Assembly: GCA_021732565.1 (NCBI GenBank)
Contig: JAKFUT010000034.1
Location: forward strand, 1-51,686
From: Candidatus Obscuribacterales bacterium
GTDB taxonomy: Bacteria > Cyanobacteriota > Vampirovibrionia > Obscuribacterales > Obscuribacteraceae
Reading direction: 5' to 3'
Length of the DNA: 51,686 nt
Position numbers and translations under genes: made by a program. Positions 26,511 through 34,854 of this stretch are shown here, in pieces. Numbering within the stretch: position 1 is the first letter of the stretch; every line of letters begins with the position of its first letter. The notes under the pieces are model-generated. The model was given only the letters and a program-made list of their open reading frames with translations. It made no database searches and had not been told where the DNA came from.

Positions 26511-27166
26511 CCATTTTTGACTTTGACGGCACCCTGGTCGATTCAGCGCCAGGCATCGTAGACGTGATGATCGATGTCGTCAATGAGTATCAATTCACCC
26601 CTCAAACACTCGAATTGTGGAAGCACTTGATTGGCATTCCACTATTGCGTCAAATTGAAATTCTTTTTCCCGATCATCCTCATGAATTTCATGAGGAGGT
26701 CACTCAGCGATATAGAGACATTTACGACCATAAAGCAGTCGCGATATGCCCCCTGTTTCCAGGACTGGAGGCAATGCTCAGATCTTTGAGGGAAGCAGGA
26801 ATATTGATGACGATTGCCACTTCAAAACGACGTCACCTGGTCGAAGCAGTATTGGATTTTCATAAGCTATCCAATTATTTTGAAATGGTCGTCGGCGCAC
26901 AAGATGTCACTCATCACAAACCTGATCCGGAATCGGTGCAGATTACAGTTGAGAAACTCGGAGTACCATTGTCAGAAACGGTAGTTATCGGCGACAGCAC
27001 ATTCGATCTCGAAATGGCACGTAGTGCAGGTGTTGATGCGATCGGAGTAACCACCGGAATTCATACCGCCGAACATCTGTCTAAGGCAGATCCCAAATTT
27101 ATCGTGTCATCGTTGCTGGAAGTCGGTTCGCTCATAATCAATCATCAACAGATGAATGAAAATTGA
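26498..27166 (+). CDS. HAD-family phosphatase (phosphoglycolate phosphatase-like)
   Basis: Soluble hydrolase of small phosphorylated compounds. HAD motif I is FDFDGTLVDS (residues 7-16, nucleophile Asp8, Asp10). Motif II is the TIATSK threonine or serine. Motif III is the HKPDPE lysine. Motif IV is VIGDSTFDLEMA. A helical cap lies between motifs I and II, as in Gph/PpaX enzymes. It starts with TTG inside the end of carA (13-base overlap), so it is likely co-transcribed with carA. The exact substrate cannot be read from the sequence. Confidence 0.92.
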   Translation: MYKLAIFDFDGTLVDSAPGIVDVMIDVVNEYQFTPQTLELWKHLIGIPLLRQIEILFPDHPHEFHEEVTQRYRDIYDHKAVAICPLFPGLEAMLRSLREAGILMTIATSKRRHLVEAVLDFHKLSNYFEMVVGAQDVTHHKPDPESVQITVEKLGVPLSETVVIGDSTFDLEMARSAGVDAIGVTTGIHTAEHLSKADPKFIVSSLLEVGSLIINHQQMNEN

Positions 27167-27461
27167 TTCATGTGAGAGTGATTTGAACAAAGGCGCCGGT
27201 GTCACTTACATTTGCACTGTCGAAACCGGGATCTATTGCGGCTGATAGCGATTCATCGATGTGCCCGGCCTTGACTCCCGCGAAACTATTCTTATCAAAA
27301 TCAACAGCCTGATACGCAACCAATGACTACCTGGCCCCGTCTGGTATCATAAAGCGAACTCGGCTCATGGCAAGCTCGGGTTCCCTCTGCGAGTCGCGCC
27401 TGCAACGAAAAGCGAAGCAGAAAACGCAAACTCTAGCACCAACAGAAAGAGAGGTAGTCCA

Positions 27462-28946
27462 ATGGCCAGCTTAAATCCAGGGTTGCTTATTGCCCTTGCG
27501 GTGGCCGGGTCGTTATCACCCTGCGCGTCGCTACAAGCAGCACCAGTCGACGGCACTGGCTCTGCCACCAAAGGTGTATCCACATCTTTATCTGCCACTA
27601 CTGCTGATACCGCAGCCGGCATCCGCACCAATGCAACCACTAGTTCCATGTCGAATGCCACCGCCACATCGCGCGCTCCAGCAGCTGCACCGACTTCCAA
27701 AACATCCCGGGCAAATGCATCTTCGCCGGCACCCGCATCTGGCAAACCGCTTATAAATGGAACAGAATCATCGACCAATACAGTCAACACCACATCGGCC
27801 GCACCTGGCGGAGCGGGCACCGTGAGCGGTTCGACAACAACTGCATCTACAAGCCAGCCCCCGGCATCTTCCAGCACCTCCGGTGCCGCCACGAGTTCAC
27901 CGTCTAACAGTGTCCCCTTCACGGGCGCAACGGCAAGTTCCTCGCCCACACCCGACGCCACCGCTCAAACAGCTAAGCCTCGGGTTCGATACAAACCCGG
28001 CGAAGAGCTGACTATAACAACAAAAACGGAAGACCTGGTGCCCACCGACGATGTCGAACTGGCCAGAAAGCAGGTGGAAGCATATCCGGATAGCCCCGAA
28101 GCAAGATTCTTGCTAGCAGTGGCACTCACGCGCACCAGCCGTGTGGAAGAGGCCCTCAAAGAAGTGAAGGCAGCAAAAAAACTGGCCCAAACAAAGGGTG
28201 GTCCCAACAGTTTTGCTTATTTCGATAAGATGATCACCGCTTACGAAGATATGCTGAAAAATTATCCAGACGACAATCGAGTGCGTTATCAGTTGGCGTG
28301 GGCCTATTACATGAAGGCCTATCTACTGGCAAAGCATTCTCAAATGGTCGCTATTTGGAAAGCCGCAAATCCAGATCCGTCTCAAGTGAAGGTTGCAACA
28401 GACGCGACCGGTGGAGACGGGAAAACAGCTTCCGCAACGGCAGATAAGGGGCAACCCTCCAACCCGGCACCTCCCGCAAATCAAAAACCTGCAGTGGCCG
28501 CTAAGCCGACACCGGCTGTGATACCAGGAATAAACTTCGCAGGAAAATCAACTTCTGCAGATCTCGGAAAATTGATGAATTCGCTTAGCTCCGCCGCCCA
28601 GGGAAATACCACCGGCATCGCAATTCCTTCGATGCTTGACAAAGTAGACCCTGCGGATCTTCCTCAAATAAAAAAGTGTTACGAGCTGGCAGTGAAGAAG
28701 TTGGATGATCTGCTGGCGCGAAAGCCGGATGACGTGTGGTCACTTGTTTACCGGGCACACTTGAAGGAAGAATATTCAGGCAATCTCGACGACGCCATGA
28801 AAACATGGACACATTGCAAGGATCAATATCCTAATAATCCAGCGGCCTATTTCTTCCTTGGAGAGGGTTATCTAAAACAAGGGAATTTGAAAGAGTCAGT
28901 AAATTATGTTTCGCGAGCAGTAGCACTTAGAGCAATGGGATTCTAA
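27462..28946 (+). CDS. Secreted TPR protein with low-complexity linker, 494 aa
   Basis: First gene of the Lpt cluster. An N-terminal signal peptide (LLIALAVAGSLSPCASLQA, residues 8-26) is followed by about 140 residues of Ser/Thr/Ala/Pro low complexity, a flexible spacer that is probably disordered. Next come TPR-like helices (about 195-300; SPEARFLLAVALTRTSRVEE) and a second set near the C-terminus (residues 410-490; PAAYFFLGEGYLKQGNLKES). GAGAGGTAG precedes the ATG at good spacing. It is followed six bases later by the lptC-like gene, so it may be an envelope scaffold expressed with the LPS-export machinery. No enzyme motif is seen. Confidence 0.88.
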   Translation: MASLNPGLLIALAVAGSLSPCASLQAAPVDGTGSATKGVSTSLSATTADTAAGIRTNATTSSMSNATATSRAPAAAPTSKTSRANASSPAPASGKPLINGTESSTNTVNTTSAAPGGAGTVSGSTTTASTSQPPASSSTSGAATSSPSNSVPFTGATASSSPTPDATAQTAKPRVRYKPGEELTITTKTEDLVPTDDVELARKQVEAYPDSPEARFLLAVALTRTSRVEEALKEVKAAKKLAQTKGGPNSFAYFDKMITAYEDMLKNYPDDNRVRYQLAWAYYMKAYLLAKHSQMVAIWKAANPDPSQVKVATDATGGDGKTASATADKGQPSNPAPPANQKPAVAAKPTPAVIPGINFAGKSTSADLGKLMNSLSSAAQGNTTGIAIPSMLDKVDPADLPQIKKCYELAVKKLDDLLARKPDDVWSLVYRAHLKEEYSGNLDDAMKTWTHCKDQYPNNPAAYFFLGEGYLKQGNLKESVNYVSRAVALRAMGF

Positions 28947-28952
28947 ACCTCA

Positions 28953-29579
28953 ATGACCCTCGCCATCATTCACAACTCGCATCTTCGCAGCTTCGTCAAA
29001 TTCGTTGGCGCGTTGTCAATTCCGGCTGTAATCGCCTGGTTCTTCTATTACTCGCAACAACAAGCGAATATTGAAGTGCAGAATTATCAGAAGGAACAGA
29101 AAGAAAATCCGACTTTAGAAGGAATTGTCGTTAACAACTACCAGCTTAAAGAACTCGATGACTTTAACCACATTCGGTGGCAACTTACTTCAGCCAAGGG
29201 TAAGCTCGCTCCGAACAATAAAGACGTTTCGCTTGACAAAGTAACTGTGGAATATTTCGACGGACCCAATGTCAAGATGCGCATCACTGCACCGAAAGGT
29301 ATCGCCAATCAGGAGACGCGCTACGTCAAGTTGATGTGCCAAAACAAAGACAGAGTGCACTGTGAGACCGATGCTGGCAAGAGCCAGTTCGACGCTGACA
29401 CCGTCGAATTAACTAAAAAGAATCAGTTCTTGGCTTCCGGTGGTGTTATCATCGAGTGGTCCGAAGTAGCCAAGGTGACAGGTCACACAGCCACTGGAAC
29501 GATTGATAAAGGCGGAATCAGCAAAGTAAAAGTCGTGGGAAATACCCATGCAATTATCAACGTTAAATCAGGTGTCTGA
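28953..29579 (+). CDS. lptC: LptC-like LPS-export bitopic protein
   Basis: LptC links the inner-membrane LptBFG transporter to the periplasmic LptA bridge. The 208-residue product has one N-terminal transmembrane helix (about 18-33, GALSIPAVIAWFFYY). A beta-rich periplasmic domain follows, with the family pattern: YQLKELDDFNHIRWQLTSAK, then DVSLDKVTVEYFDGP, MRITAPKGIANQ and a final GTIDKGGISKVKVVGN repeat. The sequence is divergent from enterobacterial LptC, so the assignment rests on domain layout plus position between the TPR gene and the lptA-like gene. Confidence 0.85.
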   Translation: MTLAIIHNSHLRSFVKFVGALSIPAVIAWFFYYSQQQANIEVQNYQKEQKENPTLEGIVVNNYQLKELDDFNHIRWQLTSAKGKLAPNNKDVSLDKVTVEYFDGPNVKMRITAPKGIANQETRYVKLMCQNKDRVHCETDAGKSQFDADTVELTKKNQFLASGGVIIEWSEVAKVTGHTATGTIDKGGISKVKVVGNTHAIINVKSGV

Positions 29580-29600
29580 GCAGTCCTACGAGTTGCCAAA

Positions 29601-30983
29601 ATGAATAAGGTAAATCCAACAATCAGTTCCATAATTATCGCCACCCAGTTAATTTTGACAGGGGCAGGCGCCGCGCTGGGGCAAGCCCCTGCTGCGCCAG
29701 CCGCCAGTGGACCGATTGACATTACAGCGAACGAACAGGAATTCTGCGGCGAGCAAGTAATCGCAAAGGGAAATGTTCGAGTTCTCTACAAGGACAGCAT
29801 AATTTTTGCTCCTATGGCCACCCTCTATAAGGACGCCTCCGGGGAGCCAAATAGAGCCGTTTTTACCGGTCACCCGCGATTGAATCAGGGCACAAGTCGC
29901 ATTGATGCAGAAATGCTTACGTTCGAACTTGCAGCTCAGAAGATAATTGCGGTGGGTCACGCACATTCCGAAGTGGAAGGCGAAGCCGAAGCGGAGAAAG
30001 AGAAAAAGCAACCAGAAGCGGCGGCCGTTGCGCCACCGCCCGAGGAGGAAGTAGCCGGTATAGCCGACACGCCTACCCCGGACACTCCGCCGAAACCAGT
30101 TGCGGCCGCACCAGCACCGGGTACCAAGTCTGCCGGCGCAGACCTCGGCGTGAAGAAGGGCGAGAAAATCATTACGGATTCAGATCGTCAAGAATACGAT
30201 CAGGCAACGGGAAAATTTGACGCAATGGGCCACGTGAAAGTTGTACACGGAGACATTGTGGTGCATTCCGACAAACTGCAACTTGTATACGGCACCAACA
30301 ACAAGCCGGAAACAGCAGTTTTCACTGGCACTGTCGTAGCCACACAAAACAAGAATACGACACAAGCCGATCAAATGACTTATTCACTCACAACGAAGCG
30401 TCTGCAAGCATCAGGCAATGTGAGGTCGAAGGTTATACAAGAGAAGAAGGAAGGAGCAAAAAAACCGGAAGGACCGACAGCGATGGATATTCTCGCGGCT
30501 CCGGCTAATGCTAAGACACTACCGGGCGCTGTGCAGGCCAAGCCACTTTTCGACAGCGACAGCGACAAACCAATCTATATTGTCTCCGATGCCCAGGACA
30601 TGAGCCGCGAAACAGGCAGAATGACTGCGCGAGGCAACGTCAAGGTTATCTCTGGAGACAGCATCGGCATCGGTCCGCAGATGATTATGACCCGTACGCC
30701 TGAGGGCAAGGCAGACAAGATTTACTTCACAGGCCGTTCACAAATTACTCAGCCCGGTCGCCGTTGGATAGCAGACGCCATAACGTTTATCGTTGACGAG
30801 CATCGAGTGGTGGCACACGGCAACTCGCGTGCATTTATATTGCAGGCGCCGGGTAAGGAAACACAAAACGCAACGCCTGTGCCACAGTCGACCAAAGAAC
30901 GAATGGCAGAGAATCGCAAGTCCACCCCGGAAGACCAACAAAAACCTGAGCAACGGAAGCTAGACCCAAGGAGACCGATCTGA
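29601..30983 (+). CDS. lptA: LptA/OstA-like periplasmic LPS-transport protein, 460 aa
   Basis: Carries lipopolysaccharide across the periplasm along a beta-jellyroll bridge. A signal peptide (residues 9-28, ending GAALGQA) precedes OstA-type beta repeats. The first is near 38-115 (ITANEQEFCGEQVIAKGNVRV), the second near 195-275 (ATGKFDAMGHVKVVHGDIVVHSD) and the third near 330-415 (RETGRMTARGNVKVISGDSIG). A Glu/Ala/Pro-rich linker (about 120-180) separates the first and second. Classical LptA has one such domain and about 180 residues, so this is an enlarged, multi-domain version, possibly able to span more of the periplasm in one chain. Confidence 0.88.
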   Translation: MNKVNPTISSIIIATQLILTGAGAALGQAPAAPAASGPIDITANEQEFCGEQVIAKGNVRVLYKDSIIFAPMATLYKDASGEPNRAVFTGHPRLNQGTSRIDAEMLTFELAAQKIIAVGHAHSEVEGEAEAEKEKKQPEAAAVAPPPEEEVAGIADTPTPDTPPKPVAAAPAPGTKSAGADLGVKKGEKIITDSDRQEYDQATGKFDAMGHVKVVHGDIVVHSDKLQLVYGTNNKPETAVFTGTVVATQNKNTTQADQMTYSLTTKRLQASGNVRSKVIQEKKEGAKKPEGPTAMDILAAPANAKTLPGAVQAKPLFDSDSDKPIYIVSDAQDMSRETGRMTARGNVKVISGDSIGIGPQMIMTRTPEGKADKIYFTGRSQITQPGRRWIADAITFIVDEHRVVAHGNSRAFILQAPGKETQNATPVPQSTKERMAENRKSTPEDQQKPEQRKLDPRRPI

Positions 30984-30986
30984 CCT

Positions 30987-31709
30987 ATGAGCCTCATAAT
31001 CGAGAACATTCAGAAGTCGTACTCCGGTCGGCGCGTAGTTGACGGCGTCAGCTTTAACGTGGAGAAAGGCGAAGTAGTTGGATTGCTGGGACGAAACGGA
31101 GCCGGCAAAACAACCAGTTTCGACATGGTACTGGGTCTGGTGAAGCCTGAAAAAGGCACCATCACCCTTGAAGGTAAGAATATCTCCAAAATGGCGATTC
31201 ACATGCGCGCTCGCCTGGGCGTAGGCTATTTGCCGCAGGAAGCATCTATCTTTCGAAAGCTCTCCGTCGGAGACAACATTCGCGTCATTCTTGAACTAAT
31301 GGGACGCAATCGAAAGCAGCAAAAAATTCGAATTCAGCAATTGCTTAAAGACTTCGGGCTGGAACACCTTGAACATACAGTTGCCGTGCAACTATCAGGG
31401 GGAGAACGCCGCCGTCTTGAGATAGCACGGTGCCTCGCTTCCGAACCCAAATTCATTTTGCTCGACGAACCGTTTACTGGTGTCGACCCTATATCGATCT
31501 CGGATATTCAAGGATTGATTCGGCGCCTGCGCGATGAATGGGGTCTTGGAGTTCTACTCACCGACCACAACCCGCGTGCCACACTAAAAATCACAGACCG
31601 CGCTTATTTGATTGACCACGGCAAGATTCTTGTTTCAGGCACTTCTCGAGAGGTTGCAAGCAGCACTGTTGCGCGCAAACAATATCTCGGCGAGGATTTC
31701 GCCTTATGA
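30987..31709 (+). CDS. lptB: LptB-like LPS-export ABC transporter ATPase
   Basis: Cytoplasmic ATPase that powers LPS extraction with LptF and LptG. Seen: Walker A GRNGAGKTT (residues 35-43), Q-loop region GYLPQEASIFRKL, signature LSGGERRRLEIARCLA, Walker B FILLDEPFTGVDP and the switch histidine of LLTDHNPR. The LptB-specific pattern (GYLPQEASIFRKLSV, LTDHNVRETL-like LTDHNPRATLKITDRAYLI) is clear. Length 240 is normal. Its last four bases overlap the first permease gene (ATGA). Confidence 0.96.
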   Translation: MSLIIENIQKSYSGRRVVDGVSFNVEKGEVVGLLGRNGAGKTTSFDMVLGLVKPEKGTITLEGKNISKMAIHMRARLGVGYLPQEASIFRKLSVGDNIRVILELMGRNRKQQKIRIQQLLKDFGLEHLEHTVAVQLSGGERRRLEIARCLASEPKFILLDEPFTGVDPISISDIQGLIRRLRDEWGLGVLLTDHNPRATLKITDRAYLIDHGKILVSGTSREVASSTVARKQYLGEDFAL

Positions 31710-32803
31710 TCGGTATGAAGCTACTCGATCGCTACATAGCGAACGAGTTCTGGCAACCATTGCTATTTGGTATCGGTATTGTTACCGGTGTATGGTTCGG
31801 CGCAGATCAGCTCAAAATGATTTTCAACTTGATCATGAAATCAGGGGTGCCACTCAACCTGGCATTCATGATCATCGGTCTTCATTTACCTGAAATCATT
31901 GTGATGACCATTCCGATTGGCGTGTTGCTGGGAACACTACTGGTGTTTAACCGCTTATCGGGAGAATCAGAATTGCTTGCTCTGCGAACCAGCGGAGTCA
32001 GCTTTTATCGAATTATGCTTGCACCGCTGCTCTTCGGTGTCGTAACCAGTATGGCCAGTTTCGGAATTAACGAATATCTGGTGCCCATGGCCAACAGAAC
32101 AGCAAAGAAACTGGAGTTTCTCGCCTTATACAAGGGCGATCTACCGATTGGCCAGGCAAACTTTACTTATTTGGAACGCGGAAAAGATCTGAATCTCAGC
32201 CGCATCTTCTACATCGGTTTTTACAATGGAAAGACCATCTCCAACGTCATTATTTTGGACTTTACTCGTCCGAAACTTGTGCAAGTCATAAGCGCTGCAA
32301 GCGGCTTATGGAATCATGGAGAATGGATTCTGCGCAGCGGAAGAACCTATGTACTTTCCGGAGACACCGATATTACCCGCGTACTGAAGTTCGATAAGCT
32401 GGTTATTCCCGGTGTTAAGAGTGCACAAACTTTGCTGGATACGCAGAAAGTGCCACCGAAGGACATGAGCATTCACGAACTGGCTACACACATGGAGATA
32501 ATGAGAAAGGGCAAGGGCATAACGAACGACCTCATTGTTCGGTACCATCAGAAATTCTCACAACCGCTAGCGTGTTTGATCGTAGCTTTAGCTGGCGCTC
32601 CGTTGGGTTTGTTGGCCCGCAGATCGCGGGGCAACATGGGCTTTATCTACAGTGCGGTAATCGTATTCATCTACTATGCTCTACAAACTACATCCGGTTC
32701 ATTGGGAGAATCCGGTCGAATAGATCCAATTGTCGCCGCATGGCTTCCTAACATCGTCATCGGCACACTGGGGCTCGTAATCCTGTACTTCAAGGCTAAG
32801 TAA
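31706..32803 (+). CDS. LptF/LptG family permease, copy 1
   Basis: Inner-membrane half of the LPS-extracting transporter. The 365-residue product has the LptF/G layout: three N-terminal helices (from LLDRYIANEFWQPLLFGIGI to the MTIPIGVLLGTLLVFNRLSGESELLALRTSG segment), a periplasmic beta domain (about 120-275) and three C-terminal helices after QKFSQPLACLIVALAGAPLGL. Starts four bases inside lptB. Copy 2 follows 35 bases later and is very similar throughout. Which copy acts as LptF and which as LptG cannot be told. Confidence 0.94.
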   Translation: MIGMKLLDRYIANEFWQPLLFGIGIVTGVWFGADQLKMIFNLIMKSGVPLNLAFMIIGLHLPEIIVMTIPIGVLLGTLLVFNRLSGESELLALRTSGVSFYRIMLAPLLFGVVTSMASFGINEYLVPMANRTAKKLEFLALYKGDLPIGQANFTYLERGKDLNLSRIFYIGFYNGKTISNVIILDFTRPKLVQVISAASGLWNHGEWILRSGRTYVLSGDTDITRVLKFDKLVIPGVKSAQTLLDTQKVPPKDMSIHELATHMEIMRKGKGITNDLIVRYHQKFSQPLACLIVALAGAPLGLLARRSRGNMGFIYSAVIVFIYYALQTTSGSLGESGRIDPIVAAWLPNIVIGTLGLVILYFKAK

Positions 32804-32838
32804 GCGATGAGATTACAACCGGGCGGAGATTTCGCTTT
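32804..32838 (+). repeat. Footprint of the lptB end between the permease copies
   Basis: The bases just before copy 2 (GGAGATTTCGCTTTATGATC) match the end of lptB that overlaps copy 1 (GAGGATTTCGCCTTATGATC). In the lptB frame the sequence before copy 2 would still read G-D-F-A-L-stop. This marks the tandem duplication unit as starting inside the 3' end of lptB. The footprint also gives copy 2 its upstream GGGCGGAGA ribosome-binding context. Confidence 0.75.
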
Positions 32839-33936
32839 ATGATCGGCACCAAGCTTGTAGATCGCTATATCGCCAACGAATTCTGGCAACCATTGTTGTT
32901 TGGTATTGGAGTTGTCACCGGTGTGTGGTTTGGTGCGGATCAGCTCAAGACAGTTTTCAACCTGGTCACCAAGGCCGGAGTACCAATAGATCAAGCATTG
33001 ATGATCATCGGGCTCCATTTGCCCGAAATCATCGTGATGACCATTCCTATCGGCGTTTTGCTTGGCACACTAATTGTATTCAATCGGTTATCGGCAGAAT
33101 CCGAACTGCTCGCACTGCGCACAAGCGGAGTAAGTTTTTACCGAATCATGATCGCACCGCTAATGTTCGGGCTCATTACGAGCATCGTTAGCTTTGGCAT
33201 CAACGAAACCATCGTACCCTACGCCAACAGGAACGCGAAACAATTAGAATTTCGGGCGCTGTATAAGAGTGATCTTCCGGTAGGCCAGGCAAATTTCACT
33301 TACCTGGAACGCGGTAAGGACCTGAGTCTAAACCGTATTTTCTACATAGGCTTCTATAACGGGCAAGCCATTTTCAATGTAATTATTCTGGATTTCACGC
33401 GCAACAAACTCGGGCAAATCATCAGTGCTGCCACAGGCAAGTGTACTGACAGCCAATGGACTCTGGAGAAAGGCCGAACATACGTACTTGCCGGAGACAG
33501 CGATATAACTCGCATCATGAAATTCGAAAACCTAGTGGTTCCAGGCATCAAGAACGCGCAGTCACTTCTGCAAACGCAAAAAGTGGCGCCCAAAGACATG
33601 AGCATTAGCGAGCTTACTGCTTACATGGACATTATGAAACGAGGAAATGGACTGAGCAATGATCTTCTCGTGCGGTTCCACCAGAAGATCTCCCAACCGC
33701 TTGCCTGCCTCATTGTGGCGTTGGCTGGAGCTCCGCTGGGGTTGCTCGCTCGCAGATCTCGCAGCAACTTGGGTCTCATTTATAGTGCGGTTATAGTGTT
33801 CATCTATTACGCGCTGCAATCTTCATCCGGTGCCTTAGGTGAATCAGGTCGTCTCGATCCCATGATTGCTGCGTGGCTCCCTAACATCGTGATTGGAAGC
33901 TTGGGGATGATGATCCTTTACTTCAAAGCGAAGTAA
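32839..33936 (+). CDS. LptF/LptG family permease, copy 2
   Basis: Same length (365 residues) and layout as copy 1. Both share MTIPIGVLLGTL, NRLS.ESELLALRTSGVSFYRIM, FTYLERGKDL and QPLACLIVALAGAPLGLLARR. The two differ mainly in the periplasmic beta domain. In characterised systems LptF and LptG are distant paralogues (about 20-25% identical, from established knowledge); here the pair is far closer, so it looks like a recent duplicate that could form a near-symmetric dimer. Last gene of the cluster. Confidence 0.94.
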   Translation: MIGTKLVDRYIANEFWQPLLFGIGVVTGVWFGADQLKTVFNLVTKAGVPIDQALMIIGLHLPEIIVMTIPIGVLLGTLIVFNRLSAESELLALRTSGVSFYRIMIAPLMFGLITSIVSFGINETIVPYANRNAKQLEFRALYKSDLPVGQANFTYLERGKDLSLNRIFYIGFYNGQAIFNVIILDFTRNKLGQIISAATGKCTDSQWTLEKGRTYVLAGDSDITRIMKFENLVVPGIKNAQSLLQTQKVAPKDMSISELTAYMDIMKRGNGLSNDLLVRFHQKISQPLACLIVALAGAPLGLLARRSRSNLGLIYSAVIVFIYYALQSSSGALGESGRLDPMIAAWLPNIVIGSLGMMILYFKAK

Positions 33937-34032
33937 AGCGCTACGACCCTGGCAATATGGTCCGTTGCACTTGTCACCTCGCTTTACGTTGACTGTCGGG
34001 CAAACGTGCTCTCGTGATATGTTTATTTTCGA

Positions 34033-34326
34033 ATGGCGGAGAAAGTAGAAGTAATGAAAGATCTTAGTGAAAAGACAGCAGACATCTTCAAACAGTTTGC
34101 ACAAAAGACCGGTCAGGGAGACGACGGAACAACAACACACAGCCTGTGGCGAGATGCGTTGCTTAGCGCCTTTGATCATGATGAAGTGGCATGCGACGAC
34201 AAAGTAATTGAAATCCTCAAAGAGGGCAAAGTCACAGACGACCAGATCGAAGATCTGATGGGTGATTTTCATGCGTGTCTGTGGATTCTAGATGCTTACA
34301 AAAAGCGGAGCCTCGTCTCGCAATAG
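34033..34326 (+). CDS. Orphan acidic protein, 97 aa
   Basis: Not recognised. A small, acidic, helical protein with no signal peptide (LSEKTADIFKQFAQKTG, HDEVACDDKVIEIL, VTDDQIEDLMGDFHACLWIL). The ATG at 34033 lacks a clear ribosome binding site. The in-frame ATG at 34054, with GGAGAAAG upstream, may be the true start and would remove seven residues. It follows the Lpt cluster after about 95 bases, possibly on its own promoter. Confidence 0.65.
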   Translation: MAEKVEVMKDLSEKTADIFKQFAQKTGQGDDGTTTHSLWRDALLSAFDHDEVACDDKVIEILKEGKVTDDQIEDLMGDFHACLWILDAYKKRSLVSQ

Positions 34327-34854
34327 AACCATCAGCTCAAACCATTGCTCCTTCGAGAGGATTATATTCCTCCCGATCGACGTTTTGTGGTTGCCCACGA
34401 ATCTGTGCGGTGCATGGTTAAGCTTTTGCCCACCCCTCATTTTAATTCATCGATGCTCCATGCCAATTGCCCGGAAGGCGTTGCCCTCCGGGACATTTGG
34501 CATGGAGCTAGCGCGATTGAAGGATTATTCCCCTTGGCTTGCCGACAGACCAGCGTCCCTTAAGGCCGCAAGCCATGCCAAAGAAACCACGGCACGCTTT
34601 CTCCAGTCACGGAAAGTAAGACTGCTACCTCGCTTGCTTAGCAAATGGCGTGGCACTCGGTTTCCGCACTGTCTCCGGCTTCGACCGGTTTAGCCCAACA
34701 AAAAACGGGAGCCAAAATATTGGACCTGCTCGAAGCTTCGAGAGCCCGGTGTCCCAAAGCCGGTGTTTCGAGCTGTGAACAGCGCCAGTTAAGCTTCATC
34801 TACCTCCATTTTGGGCATACATGAATCACCAGATGGTTTTGAGCGCTCTCTTCC
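34327..34854. other. Intergenic region with a long hairpin
   Basis: No supported gene in about 530 bases. The main feature is a long inverted repeat at 34455-34508, listed separately. The forward open frames here have poor composition. Confidence 0.5.
34455..34508. repeat. Long imperfect hairpin
   Basis: GCTCCATGCCAA (34455-34466) is the exact reverse complement of TTGGCATGGAGC (34497-34508). Inside, CCCGGA (34470-34475) pairs with TCCGGG (34487-34492), and GGC (34477-34479) with GCC (34483-34485), leaving a three-base loop. The folded arm is about 25 pairs long. TAGCGCG follows, so it is not an ordinary terminator. It may be a structured RNA, a transposon-derived repeat or a binding site. 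Confidence 0.75.

Noticed and set aside
27365..27961. Long minus-strand open frame rich in Val, Ala and Asp
   Set aside because: It is the antisense of the Ser/Thr/Ala-rich linker of the secreted TPR gene, whose biased codons leave the opposite strand open.
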